Source of the DNA: Crambe crambe
Taxonomy: Eukaryota > Porifera > Demospongiae > Poecilosclerida > Crambeidae
Length of the DNA: 64,000 nucleotides
Assembly: GCA_963924555.1 (NCBI GenBank)
Contig: OZ004581.1
Location: 7,665,338-7,729,337 of the forward strand
Direction of reading: 5' to 3'
How positions within the stretch are numbered: the stretch's first letter is position 1; every line of letters starts with the position of its first letter. Position numbers and translations under genes: made by a program. Shown one piece after another: positions 11,266 through 22,246 of this stretch. The notes below the pieces were generated by a model that worked only from the letters and a program-made list of their open reading frames with translations, had not been told where the DNA came from and did no database searches.

Positions 11266-11393
11266 CAGAGGATTGCAGGTTGGTTGAAGGAGAAGATTTT
11301 GCTTATTGACATAATATACCACTAGCCATTATTCAGAATAATAGCTGGTGGCCTCTTATGTAAACAAGCGAAGTCTTCTCCTCCAATCCTCTG
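11266..11393. mobile_element. TA-flanked MITE (Tc1/mariner-like), 128 bp
   Basis: Ends CAGAGGATTG and CAATCCTCTG, flanked by TA at 11264-11265 and 11394-11395. The inverted ends extend inward with gaps (GGAGAAGA). Related in its end sequence to 11619-11753, 19323-19487 and 29672-29823. Confidence 0.75.
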
Positions 11394-11618
11394 TAGTCAC
11401 TGGTAGCTAGGCTTGAATAAATTATGCTAGCATATTGAGAATAATAGGTATGCCAAGAACATTTTTGGAATTTTAGGCCAAAGTTCTGTAGCTACATGTA
11501 TGTGTATTATAATGTAATTGGAGTACAACAAACCAAACTCAGGCTACATCAATGAAGTGTGGTAACCTACGACAACATTGTAGTAGGATGCTAAAAAAAT
11601 CTGTTGCAAGTCTTATTA

Positions 11619-11753
11619 CAGTGAATTGCAAGTTGGTTGTCCAATGTAAGATGCAAAATCTAAAAGAGCTGTGTGACTTTTCCTCAATAGATGCAAGTTT
11701 TTATTGCAGTCAATTTGTGCTTTACATTTGGACAACCAACTTGCAATTCACTG
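11619..11753. mobile_element. TA-flanked MITE, 135 bp
   Basis: Ends CAGTGAATTGCAAGTTGGTT and the complement, flanked by TA on both sides (11617-11618, 11754-11755). Stem of about 30 bp. Non-coding; a small open frame runs across it by chance. Confidence 0.8.
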
Positions 11754-12435
11754 TAAATCAACTGTACAAGCAATATGACTAGCTAGCTGGTAACTAGACC
11801 ACACTATATAAAAGTATCATGTAAGCATGTTGATGTAAGTGACTGTGGTCATTAAAGAGCAACAAATTCTTGCTCTAGAAGACTATGTAGAGCATTCACT
11901 GATGCTACAGTATAACTATAGGCACTCATAAAATCCTTTCTTGTAATCTCATTAAATTTTTAAAAGAATAATCAAAATATTGGGAATAATTATGTTAGTG
12001 CTTAAGAATAATAGGTAACTAACATGAGAATCAGAGAATAGGAAAAATTTTAGCATAATTTATTCAACCCTACACTTGTAATGCAATAAGGTAATGTGTG
12101 GGTGACACCAGAATCCTATATGCCCAGTGACCACATTAATGTGATCTAGCTACAATGGAATCCAGAGTGGTGCTAAATCCTCATAATTGAATATGCTGGC
12201 ATATTAATAGCTATGTAGGTGCATGTGCCTACTGACATAGGCCACTATTCATTGGATCAATCTTGCAATGTGCACAGTTTATTGGGGCGAGCCTGAGCGA
12301 GTCCTATGTACACTAGTAGGTTGGCTCTGGAGTTTGCATTATACGTAACATTAGCTACATTGTGCATGCATATGCGCAAACTTTAATAACATGAATTCAA
12401 AACGAAGAATACACTTGGGCATCAATCACACCCCC

Positions 12436-12474
<39 letters not shown>

Positions 12475-12820
12475 CACACAAATTACAGATATTATATCCT
12501 ACACTGTGAAAACAAAACAAACAAAAAACAAAACAAAAAACAACACATGCAATCCTGAGCACAGAAGTGGTGAAGGTCGTTAATAGCAAAAGCTCGACTT
12601 GTATTATACATAATGGATCATGGAAAAGATCGTCAAATAACAGTCTGGCGCGCGCGGCGCGGCCGATCCCGACCCTTTACCATATTCCCAATAACATCGA
12701 TCATCTATGCTACAGTTCGGCCACTTATGAGACTTTAGCATTTGGAGTGTCCCCCCTATCAGTAAGTTTTATTAGCTTTAGTAGCTATCAGGTCAGTGAG
12801 ATGTGTATCTAGGGTCATCT
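11754..12820. other. Gene-free; poly(C) tract and dispersed repeats
   Basis: A dispersed-repeat fragment lies at about 12085-12185, a C run of 35 bases at 12439-12473, and a GACCCTTTACC half-hairpin near 12670. No credible gene. Confidence 0.45.
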
Positions 12821-13784
12821 GGTGAAATAGACCGAACTGTGATAAAATTCTCACTCTCTTCAATAATAAGGTGGATTAGTTTTGACTAACTTATGACTAC
12901 TTACATACTGTCACCTAATTGCTGTGTCCTCAAACTTGCATAGTGCCAACTCTATTTTGGGGACACAAGCCATACCTAACCACACCCACTTTATTATTAT
13001 GTCAACACATCGATAATATCAATATAGGGTTTGAGCATCAAAACCTCAGCCACGATCATAAACTTGAAATCTCATAGTGTATAGTGCAGTAAAGTGTTAC
13101 AATCAGAGTGCAACACGACTGCTAATTTTTCAGCCTGTGAATTATGAAATCATGCCAATCAGAACACTAGTCAAGAGCCTTGGGGACAAATCAGTTGATC
13201 TCTAGTTTATAATAATCATATAGTGCTATCTGAAATTCTGGGAAAGATTATGAATAAATCCTTCTGTATGTTCACCTATTCATGTAATAGCTCTGTGCAA
13301 TTTTTGCTCACTTTGTTTTGGAGATGTCACACTGGAAATTTATGGGTAGTAATTACATTCTTTTGTGACCATGTGGTTACTTAGTTCACTCTTATCTAGC
13401 TCTGAGTGGCATTCACCTTGAGCATTAGAGCATCATTCGAGTGCACCTAGATCAGAGTGATCTGAACAATTTAGTGCTGATCACATGACTTGGGTCTAAT
13501 CAAATTCCAGATGGCCCTTCTTATGACTCATCATACTTATAAAAGAAGATATTTAGCTCCTCTTACTGTAAGCGCTAGAGACTGAGACTGGAAGGTCATA
13601 GTCTTAGTTGATCTTCCACTAGGCTCCTGCACAGTTCCTCAAAAACATTAAAAGTGTGCTTAAAGAGATTTAAAGCACACTTCTGATTGGTCATAAGTCA
13701 TGTGATCAGCACTAAGTGTTTCATAATACCATGCTTGTACAACATTAATAATCATCAATTTTTATTCAATGTATTATAGTTTCT

Positions 13785-15194
13785 ATGGAGAGAAGTCGTA
13801 TTCTGTGTGTAGCCATTGCTATTCTGGTCTTAATCATCCTTGTAATGACGACAGGAGTGCTGAAAGGGCCACATTACAGACAATTCACCCCTTACCAGCA
13901 GGAAAATGAACAAATTGAAGAAGCATCATTGGCTACTGTGACCCATTTGACCTCTCACCACACATCTGTGCTCCGTCTCTCAAGTGAACATAGACATACA
14001 GAAAAGAGAACACACACTATCTCTCAATCAGTAGCACCTCCACCACTTGGGGGAGTAGTAAAACTCATAGATACAGTCGTAGGTGACCATCACTTGTTTT
14101 CAGCTTATTATGACTCGAGAAGTAGTTTGCCATATCGACCAGCCATCGTGATTTTGGGGTATCGTGGACATGGTAGTCTATACTGTGGTTTCATGTATCC
14201 AGATAAAACATTCAAATGCTCAGACAAACCTCTTTATCATTTCTCACTTATCGCTCCAAATGTTCGGCCAGAAATGTACTTCTGCTCTGTCAAAAATGGT
14301 GACACCATCCCCGAGTACATCATGCTGAGTGCAAACAAAAATTGCAACCCGTCCTATTTTTCAAATCCCATTCCAGTATTAAATCGGAACCAGAATGTGC
14401 CTCAGGGAAAAGTAGGCGTGTGTGCTCATGGTCCTATATACACAAAAGATAAGAAGAGTGAGAGATTTTTTCAACTTATGGTGGAATTTTTAGCAATGTC
14501 CCACGTCTTAGGAGCCAAGACAGTGACAATGTACTCAGTGAACATAGACCATGCTGTATTGGAAAAAGTGATCAAGTTATTTCCAGATTTTGTTGAGATA
14601 ATCCAGTGGATTAATTTGAACAACACTCTTCACTATTATGGGCAGAGAATACTGCTAAATGATTGCATTTATCGGAACATGTATAGGGTGGACTATTTAC
14701 TAATGATCGATATCGATGAGATGATTTTACCTGTTAAAACTAATGACTGGCAGTCTATGATTAAAAGTCTTGAAAGCAGCGGAAAGTATGCAAGTTTCAC
14801 CTTCTCCAATAACTTCATTGAAGGGGAGCCCAAAAATATTTCAGCAGAAATACACGAAGAGAGAAAAATTTGCAGAGACTTGCACCTCCCAAAGTATTTT
14901 ATCAGAATGAACAGGCTTCCTTGGCCTTCGTTTAAGCAAAACACAAAAATGAAACTGCTTTTGAAGCCAAAGTTGGTTTCTGCCAGTTGCATTCACGATA
15001 TATGCAGACAGGTAGTTGGTGGATACAGGAGAACTTACTGGGTACCGAAGACCACAGCCTTCATGGCACATTACCGTGTCCCTATTGACCCCTGGTATGT
15101 ATTTGGGAAGGGAGTCCAGGACGACACAGCCATGAAGTTCAGAACTCAAGTCATGGAGGAGTTGAGGCAAAAGTGTTCTTTACTCAGTGAATAA
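13785..15194 (+). CDS. GT92 family glycosyltransferase, copy 1
   Basis: Intronless, 469 codons. Type II membrane protein: short cytosolic tail, one hydrophobic anchor (residues about 6-25), a Ser/Thr/His-rich stem to about 90, then a lumenal domain. The GT92 (formerly DUF23) domain covers about residues 205-450: VGVCAHGPIY, a helix with FFQLMVEFLAMSH, the metal-binding DID at 309-311 in LLMIDIDEMI, and a late W/H-rich region (AHYRVP). GT92 enzymes are Golgi galactosyltransferases; the nematode member adds galactose to core fucose. Substrate here is unknown. The ATG is the first in frame after AT-rich leader. Nearly identical to the gene at 27740-29149 with a single residue change near the end (KCSLLSE here, KCSSLSE there). 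Confidence 0.9.
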   Translation: MERSRILCVAIAILVLIILVMTTGVLKGPHYRQFTPYQQENEQIEEASLATVTHLTSHHTSVLRLSSEHRHTEKRTHTISQSVAPPPLGGVVKLIDTVVGDHHLFSAYYDSRSSLPYRPAIVILGYRGHGSLYCGFMYPDKTFKCSDKPLYHFSLIAPNVRPEMYFCSVKNGDTIPEYIMLSANKNCNPSYFSNPIPVLNRNQNVPQGKVGVCAHGPIYTKDKKSERFFQLMVEFLAMSHVLGAKTVTMYSVNIDHAVLEKVIKLFPDFVEIIQWINLNNTLHYYGQRILLNDCIYRNMYRVDYLLMIDIDEMILPVKTNDWQSMIKSLESSGKYASFTFSNNFIEGEPKNISAEIHEERKICRDLHLPKYFIRMNRLPWPSFKQNTKMKLLLKPKLVSASCIHDICRQVVGGYRRTYWVPKTTAFMAHYRVPIDPWYVFGKGVQDDTAMKFRTQVMEELRQKCSLLSE

Positions 15195-15276
15195 GCTGTA
15201 GCTAACTAGCTATTTAAATTAAATAATCCTTATCTCTTTACTGAATAAGACAATGCTGCTAAGCTGGCTATTGGTC

Positions 15277-15280
<4 letters not shown>

Positions 15281-15342
<62 letters not shown>
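15281..15342. repeat. GA microsatellite (62 bp)
   Basis: Pure GA dinucleotide run in the 3' flank of the GT92 gene; the duplicate locus has a 92-bp run. Confidence 0.95.
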
Positions 15343-15344
<2 letters not shown>

Positions 15345-15492
15345 CACTCTATATAGCAATAGTACAGAGCTAGCTAGCTGGAATCGTGCTGCTGGAATAA
15401 TAAAGCCTTTTTTCCAAAAATCCGCTCAATTCAAACACTCAAGAGTATGCTCTAGACATCGTTGAAACTAAGTGAAGCGTGACTCTAACCCT

Positions 15493-15504
15493 TGCGCATG
15501 CGCA
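15493..15504. promoter_or_regulatory. NRF-1-like palindrome
   Basis: TGCGCATGCGCA is a perfect match to the known NRF-1 site core and is present in both duplicate segments (second copy near 29478). It sits downstream of GT92 and about 450 bp before the broken fucosyltransferase-like gene. Function is inferred from the motif alone. Confidence 0.3.
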
Positions 15505-15787
15505 GATGGTAATGATAATTACCATTCTTTCCAGAATTTCTCCCTCCGGTACGTTCTGATTGTGCACCATCAATTATTCTCTTTAACTACAGCCAGTTTC
15601 TCAACTGCACTGTAAGCTGACTCTCCTCCTTTAAAGTTTTGGATTTCTTTGTCACAAGCTTCTTTGAAAAGCTGAATGGAAATTATATCTACACGACATT
15701 ATCATTACAGTATTTACCATTCTGTATCATATCCTAAGCTATAATGCAGAAGCTAGCAAGCTAGCAAGCCAATAAAAACAGTCTGGC

Positions 15788-15828
15788 GTTGCCGACCCTT
15801 TACCAAAGGAAGGTAAAAGGTCGGCAAC
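15788..15828. repeat. Short hairpin of the GACCCTTTACC family
   Basis: Stem GTTGCCGACCCTTTACC with its complement around a loop of about 7 bases. Similar hairpins lie at 51203-51241 and 57058-57103. The copy-2 segment ends inside the loop of this hairpin. Confidence 0.75.
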
Positions 15829-15949
15829 GACAGGCAAGCTATAAACGTACATGCTTAGTTGCCCAATTAACTAATTTGCTCAATCTCCAGGCTACCGCGT
15901 AGCTACATGGCACTTAGTACCAGGCTATTTCCAACCCCGTACTGTAAGT

Positions 15950-18490
15950 TCAGGGTCCACTATGCGTTTATTGTTTGGATAGTGTTGAGATATTGCTTTT
16001 TTTAAAGTATCGAAGTCCATCGAATGTCTTCAGACCTAGACCAGTTGTGAAAGGTACCAATGCGTTACCTCCTACTATTTCACCAACAAGATAAAAGATT
16101 CTAAGCACAGAGAGTGATGAATTTAGAGCTAAATATGGATGGAAACTTTACACTGGAAAAAGAACTAGTATAAATACTTCCAAATTTCATGATAATCGCA
16201 TTGTGGATAATACTGGTTTTACTCAGAGAGACAGCATATAGACTTTCGTGAAGGTGTTGAAAATAAAAGTATTCCTTTCCAATGTTATCCAGGAGAATAT
16301 GGCATCTTCCCTCCAAAATATCAGAAGTTCATCAACCTTTTGGCAGAGTACACCAGGAACGAGTCAAAAATGAGCAACAAAAGGGTGCTAGCTTGGCACT
16401 GCAAATTATATGGATGTGGTGGAATTGGAGACCATCTTAGAGGAGTATTAAGTATATTTGTTGTGGCTCTATTCAGTAGAAGAAGACTTGTGATGTACTG
16501 GGAAGCTCCTAGTGAGAACCTCTACCTCAGACCAAATATGATTAACTGGGATGATAAACAAGCAATAGATAAAATTAGGCAAAGCAAGAAGAATGACACC
16601 ATAGATATAAGAGGTTTTACGGGATTGGAAACGCCCAATGAACTGCACAACCGTGGCGCGTTGACAGATGCGCACGCGCATGCAGCATTAATTATATTAA
16701 TCGTTGTGAAAAGAGATCAATATTCACTCCTTTCAAGGCAGTTAAAGTGATATTCTGCCCCTACAGCTCACAGAATAGTACAAGTAAGCTAAGGGGAAGG
16801 TATTGAAGAAGTGAAGAGTCAGAGAGTTGAAGTTGGAGAGTCTGAGGAAGGAAGTTATTAATTATTCATAACTTTTTTTCCTTGTAATTATAACTATGAG
16901 TACCTATCATTGCTCATTATACATTAATTTTATGTGATTGATTTGAAAGAAAGGCCAGAATGACTTTTGGTATTAAAATTAGACATAAATTCATCATTAT
17001 TATAGCTAGATAATTTTGCCCCAAAGTTATCCGCCAGTTTCTGCTCAGTTCTCCCTCGTCAACATTATTGCAATACTTCCAGCTTTTGGTTGTTGGGTTT
17101 TGACACCATCCACCTCAAGAATTCGGCTCAGTCAGCTGTCCTGTGGACCCTATGGATATTAGGGGGGAAATATAGTAAGCTTGCCATCTCCATAGGATGA
17201 CTATTGTATAGAAAACGAATGCACCAATTCCATTTACTGTTCTATCCTTTCCCTGAAATAACTAATACAGTTTCAATATTGTTAATCTATTTCTTGGGAG
17301 AGGGATTACAGTTTTAACACCACTTGCAAATGCTAGAGACAATATATGTCAGCTAATACAAAAACTAACATTACTATTCCATGTAGCTAAAGTTTACATG
17401 CCTTTTCAGAAAATGGGTAACAGCAATTGATTCCATCAAGCGTGAGAGGGATTACAGTCCCATTAACCACTACAGTAGTATTTGTAGGAATAAACTTGAA
17501 AATCTGAGCTGAAATTTATTTCATACAGTAAATCTATGCCCTAGTGTATTATAGTATCATTGGCATAAGTCTTACCTCACGGATCTTGTCAGAACAGCAA
17601 CTTTGACAAAAGTGCTATGTCATTCAGCTGTCAACGCGCCTCGGTTGTTAGTTGCTAACGAGAGCACGTGATCCGTTTCCAATCCCGTAAACCTCTTGTA
17701 TCTATGATGACACTAATGTACAAAAGCTTGACATACCCAGTATTCCATTTTTCTTCAAAAGAACAACATGGCAAAGTCGTTTGAGTATCATACAGGGTGA
17801 TAGCTACTCCAATTGTGGCATTGGCAACTAACATTGTACTGCATTCACTGTTGTCTAACTATCATACAGAAATGGATAAAAGAGGGTCTTAATCAAGCTG
17901 GTCTCGCTAATTTATCAAGGAGATAATCTGATTAATCTTTTGGGAATAGTCTTCAGGTATTTGTTTGTTCTTGAGCCTTCACTTATCAATGAAGTTAAAA
18001 GTGCCATGACAGTATTAGGAATTGATGGCATACCGTATGTTGGGCTCCATATAAGAACAGGATTTGATGGTTCCCATACAGTGAAAGACGACCCCAGTAT
18101 GAAATGTATAAAAGATAGAACAAAATGGATGAAAGCTCTCCAATGTGCAGTTGAAAGTATACTGGAAACAACAGCTACATATTTCTGGCCACTGATTCTC
18201 ATTCAGTCAGGGATTTGGCAGTGTCTAAGTTTGGGCTGAGGTTTCGATCTTTAGATATCAGAGGTTTTCACGTCGATAAGATGAACAAACGACCTCATGT
18301 TATAACACATGAAGAGGATAAAGGAATAGTGTCCATGCTGATAGATATGATTCTTCTTGCTCAGTCATACATACATATTAGTATGCTGGAACAGTGGCTA
18401 TATATACTCCCGCATAGCAACTGTTATATGTGGCATTCCCAAAAAGCGCAATATTAACAGCTTTACTTGTGAAAGTTATAATCATTATTA
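15950..18490 (+). pseudogene. Broken fucosyltransferase-like gene split by a transposon
   Basis: Collinear with the intact family members, but its frame is broken many times: a stop soon after the first ATG at about 15962, a frame change before 16340, small deletions near 17860 and 18155, and a C-terminal break near 18390. The Gly-rich motif has changed to CGGIGDHLRG. A 1.1-kb element sits inside the coding region at 16600-17706. The LHIRTGFDG block (near 18045) and the SLDIRGF block remain readable. It is the only family copy without a usable frame. It shares the TTCAGGGTCCA leader found at the first copy's start. Confidence 0.9.
16600..17706. mobile_element. CATAGA-ended transposon with 7-bp target duplication
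   Basis: Inverted ends of about 32 bp (CATAGATA..AGAGG..TTTACGGGATTGGAAACG). The 7-bp ATGACAC precedes it at 16593-16599 and follows it at 17707-17713. Intact paralogues show that ATGACAC occurs once at this site, so the insertion and the duplication are both demonstrated. No intact transposase; a fragment of its right interior (about 17543-17630) is found inverted at 36150-36232. Ends resemble those of the element at 25572-26288, which also has a 7-bp duplication. Confidence 0.9.
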
Positions 18491-18993
18491 GCAGTCCTAT
18501 AGCTTGCTTCATCAGCTATGCATGCTGATTTTTGATTTGTTTGATTTATATTTATCAAAGAGCTGCTTTCACATACTTGGTAGGAGCACTGTAAAACAGA
18601 AGCGTTAGCTATAATGTGTCCCAATACACACATTAGGTGTGTTCAATGTACCCGAGGGTTCAGATTAAAAAAAAACCCACCCTTTTATTGAAGTCGGTGC
18701 CTATATACATTCATGTCAAGCAAGCCTCTCCACTGTTTGAGTATGTAGCTATGATGCCATAAAAGAGGCAATGTGTGGGTGACAGCAGAAGCGATGGTGC
18801 TCCTAATCGTATGCCCATCAATTTTATGATGTGATACGGAGTGGTACTGAATCCCTTTTCAATACTGGGTGACTAGGGTCGGCTAAATTCGATTCTACGT
18901 ACCTCTGAGAACTTGTACTACTTGGCCCCTGAGATTAATAATGATATAAGACGAATAGCTAATACAGAAAAAAGATGCCCCATGAATGAGCAA
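18491..18993. other. Gene-free; dispersed repeat member
   Basis: About 18625-18872 is the longest clear member of the dispersed family (CCCAATACACACATTAGG ... GTCAAGCAAGCC ... AATGTGTGGGTGA ... GGTGCT). Nothing coding. Confidence 0.55.
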
Positions 18994-20080
18994 AAACATA
19001 CATATGCCACCTAAATTTGAGTGGTCCAGTAGATTAGTATTGTTATGCCACTTAAATCATAGGAGCATGTGCACAAGCAAGCCGAGTTAGTCAGCTGTTA
19101 TGAGTCCATTGCTACTTCAAAGACCACGGGTGAAGCCATCAAAATTTGAGTGGTCCAGGTGGTCCAGTAGATGCATATGACTTAATTGATTAGTGTATCC
19201 TGCAGTACTTGCCTGCATAGAGTAATTAGTGACGGCTAACAACGTTGTGGTTTGCCCTCTGGTTTACACAGAAAACCAAAAAAATGCCTCATAAGTAGAA
19301 AACAGTACAGCAAGTTTCCTTACAGCAGATTGCAGTGATCTTGCAATACAAATCCAGAACAGCAAAACCAAAAATTTACATAGCCTCCTTTCAAGTAGCC
19401 CAACTCCAAAGCCATTTGAAAGGAGACTATGTAAATTTTGGTTTTGCTGTTCTGGATTTCATGTTGCAAGATCACTGCAATCTGCTGTACCTTTGCCTTG
19501 CAAAGCCAGAGGTCTTAAAACCACAGTTGACACAAACCTTTTGTTCTACTGAGTCACAGTGTATAATTTCTTTGAGCACAAAAGTGCTTGGTCTAAAGGC
19601 TCTAGCTCTAGCAGTGGCAAAAGTGAGGAAACTTGCTGTAATGGGTAGTGAATTCCATCCCCAATGAACACGACCTTGTGTGTTGCATGAAAACAGTGCC
19701 AGTATAGGTTACATCCCAATACACACAAGTGTGCAATGTATACATCAGATCAAGAACCCATGTGAAGCAAGCCATGACGTAATACATCCATAAAGGCAGT
19801 ATGAGGGTGATACCAGAACCAATGGTGCTCTAATTGTAGGGTAAGTTTCAGCTGTATTCATCCCTTTTGGTTTGTAAACTTTGATATTTTTTTAATTTAT
19901 CTGATTTGGCTTCTAGCTAACTCAAATCTTGATGGCTTCACCCGTGGTCTTTGAAGTATCAATGGACTCACAACAGCTGACTCACTCGGCTTGCTCGTGC
20001 ACATGCTCCTATAATTTTAAGTGGCATAACAGTACTAATCTACTGGATCACTCAAATTTAGGTGGCATATGTATGTTTTT
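18994..20080. repeat. Foldback element with about 157-bp arms
   Basis: 18994-19150 and 19921-20080 are inverted copies (AACATACATATGCCACC ... AAAGACCACGGGTGAAGCC). The spacer contains a TA-flanked MITE and another dispersed-repeat fragment (19705-19850). A related single arm is at about 41748-41795. Non-coding. Confidence 0.75.
19323..19487. mobile_element. TA-flanked MITE, 165 bp, long stem
   Basis: Ends CAGCAGATTGCAGTGATC and complement, flanked by TA at 19321-19322 and 19488-19489. The stem runs about 70 bp per arm with few mismatches, centred near 19405. Confidence 0.8.
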
Positions 20081-22246
20081 GAAGTAGCAAATAATGGAGC
20101 AACAGCAACAGAACAGTATTTTTTTTACAACACACTTAGCTATGTATGCCATTTGCCATTAATGGAGCAACAGCGCATTTTTTTTACTATGTATGCCATT
20201 TGCCCCTGAAATTCTTATATGGCACATTAATTAGCTAATTAAGTCATGCATCTACTGGACCACTCAAATTTTGATGGCTTCATTTGAAGTCTTGAAGTAG
20301 CAATAGACAGCCCATGAAAAAAGCTGGCTTTCTTGATGTTTTCCTTGACTTCTACAAGCCATGAGATCATGCACCCTAACACTTGGCCAGCCGCCCTCAC
20401 AACCCAAACCAATAAATTTAAAGAAATGCATTCAGAAATACCAGTGACAGATCAAGGGGGTACCTATGAGTGGTTTTAATTTCCCTTTCCATACTGATAT
20501 TTAAAAAAAACAACAACAATGACATGATAGTTGATGGGGGAGTGAGTAGCTATAATAAATACAATGTGTAGCTATATTTAATGCTTCTTTTTCTGTGCTT
20601 GTTTGGGTGTTAGGGATATGAATGAAGGGACCCTTATCAAGGATGCCAGGTACATGGGGAGTGAGTGTATCTATGTGTGTACCTAAGTCAAACTTCAAAG
20701 TTACAAAAAAGAAGCCTTCAAGGGATGAGTACAGCTGAAACTTATTAGCACTGTTGCTTCTGGAACCTGGAACTCACTATACCAAGAATACATGGTCCTA
20801 TGTACCTGAGTTTGACCAGACCCTTATTTACTTATAGAATATCTGAATAAACTAGGGGGGCTTGGGTGGCCCCCTCAGATTTAACACTATATTATAGCTA
20901 GTACAGTATAGTAATGATCACCCCCCTTTTTCAAATGTACACAGCTATTCCTGGCTGCGGGGGGCTTTGATTATCTTCCAGCCAAATGTTCAGCTCTGAA
21001 TTATCAGTTCCAGCGATACTTCATAGCAACACTTGCTAGAATTTGATCATCTTGCAGCCAAATTAATTAATGTTCATAGCTTTGTATCAGTTCCATTGAT
21101 ACCAAAATTAATGGTTTCATAGCAACACTAGCTAGGACTTGGTTATTAACTCCAAAATGGTTTCATAGCAAGGACTTGATTGATGATCGGTTCCAATAGC
21201 TTTGGTGGTTGCATTTTTGGTGTTTCTGTGTAAACCAGAGGGCAAACCACAATGTTTAATTATGGTTCTGTGTGGGTGTGTTAGCAGTCCCTAGGCACAA
21301 TCAATCACAGGCAAGTAGGGATGGCCGTGTGTAAAGAAAAAGAAGTAGCACAACCCCTCCTAATTTCACCTATTATTACCCAACTACTCTATCCCTACTT
21401 TGCTCCCCATAAGGGTAAAGGATTATAATGCAGTCAATTCTGAGTAGTGTGGTACGTATAAAAATTATAGCTAGCATTTTTATGAACCATTTCTGAATAA
21501 GTTCATGGATGATGACCAGATGAAAGTGGTGATCACTATAAAAATTAATGATACTGCTTTGTCTCGAAGCAATCTTCGTCATCTCTCATCATGGTCAACA
21601 GTTATCATCATCAATTGTGTACTTCTAGTGAGGATAAGAGAAGTATAGCTTCTGTTCAAATGGCCTAGCTAAGCACTTTTCAAACACTGCAGTAAAAATT
21701 TAATTATTGATGAATGCTGACATCAATTTTTGCTCCTGTGATCAATTTGGTTTCATCCTGTATTACATTTATCTATCCCATACATTATTGGGGATGATTT
21801 TACAAAAGCAAGCATGCAGTCGACTTATAGATAGCTACATACATAGGTGTAACGCTGTGTCAATTAAGTAGGTCAGGCATTTGCCTGATCGATAGCTATA
21901 CAAGCCAACACATCTTTCACACCCTGATGGTCTCGCTTCAGGAAGAGTCTGGTAGCTACAACTGTATACATGGTCCGTTAATGCGGTTAGTAGCTAATAA
22001 TTACCAACACCTCCCAGATTCTTCACTGATACCACTCGGGTTACAGTTATTATGGGGGAAGCCTGACTAGTGAGACTATTTACCTGACCGATGTACAAAA
22101 AAATTGCTACACCTCTGAAATCCCGACTAACAAGTCTGTATGTAGCTAGCTGTTCTTCAAGATGAATCTTCAATATTGAAGTTATAATTTAATTAATAAT
22201 ATTATTAAGCAAGGGTGTCTGATAATTATATGGAAGCTGGCACTGC
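20081..22246. other. Gene-free repetitive stretch
   Basis: Contains loose direct repeats near 20990-21200 (GGTTTCATAGCAA, CAGTTCCA) and, at 21222-21256, an inverted match to 19243-19275 (TTTCTGTGTAAACCAGAGGG). Otherwise AT-rich DNA with no coding call. Confidence 0.45.

Larger units (their letters stand above)
12821..15816 (+). repeat. Segmental duplication, copy 1 (about 3.0 kb)
   Basis: Matches 26776-29936 almost base for base, including a full gene and about 960 bp upstream of it. The differences are few: the GA microsatellite is 62 bp here against 92 bp, this copy lacks a 152-bp MITE, and it keeps about 18 bp near 15733 that the other lost. Direct orientation, 13,955 bp apart. Confidence 0.95.

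Noticed and set aside
14693..15170. Minus-strand frames opposite the GT92 genes (also 28648-29125)
   Set aside because: Shadows of a strongly supported gene on the other strand.
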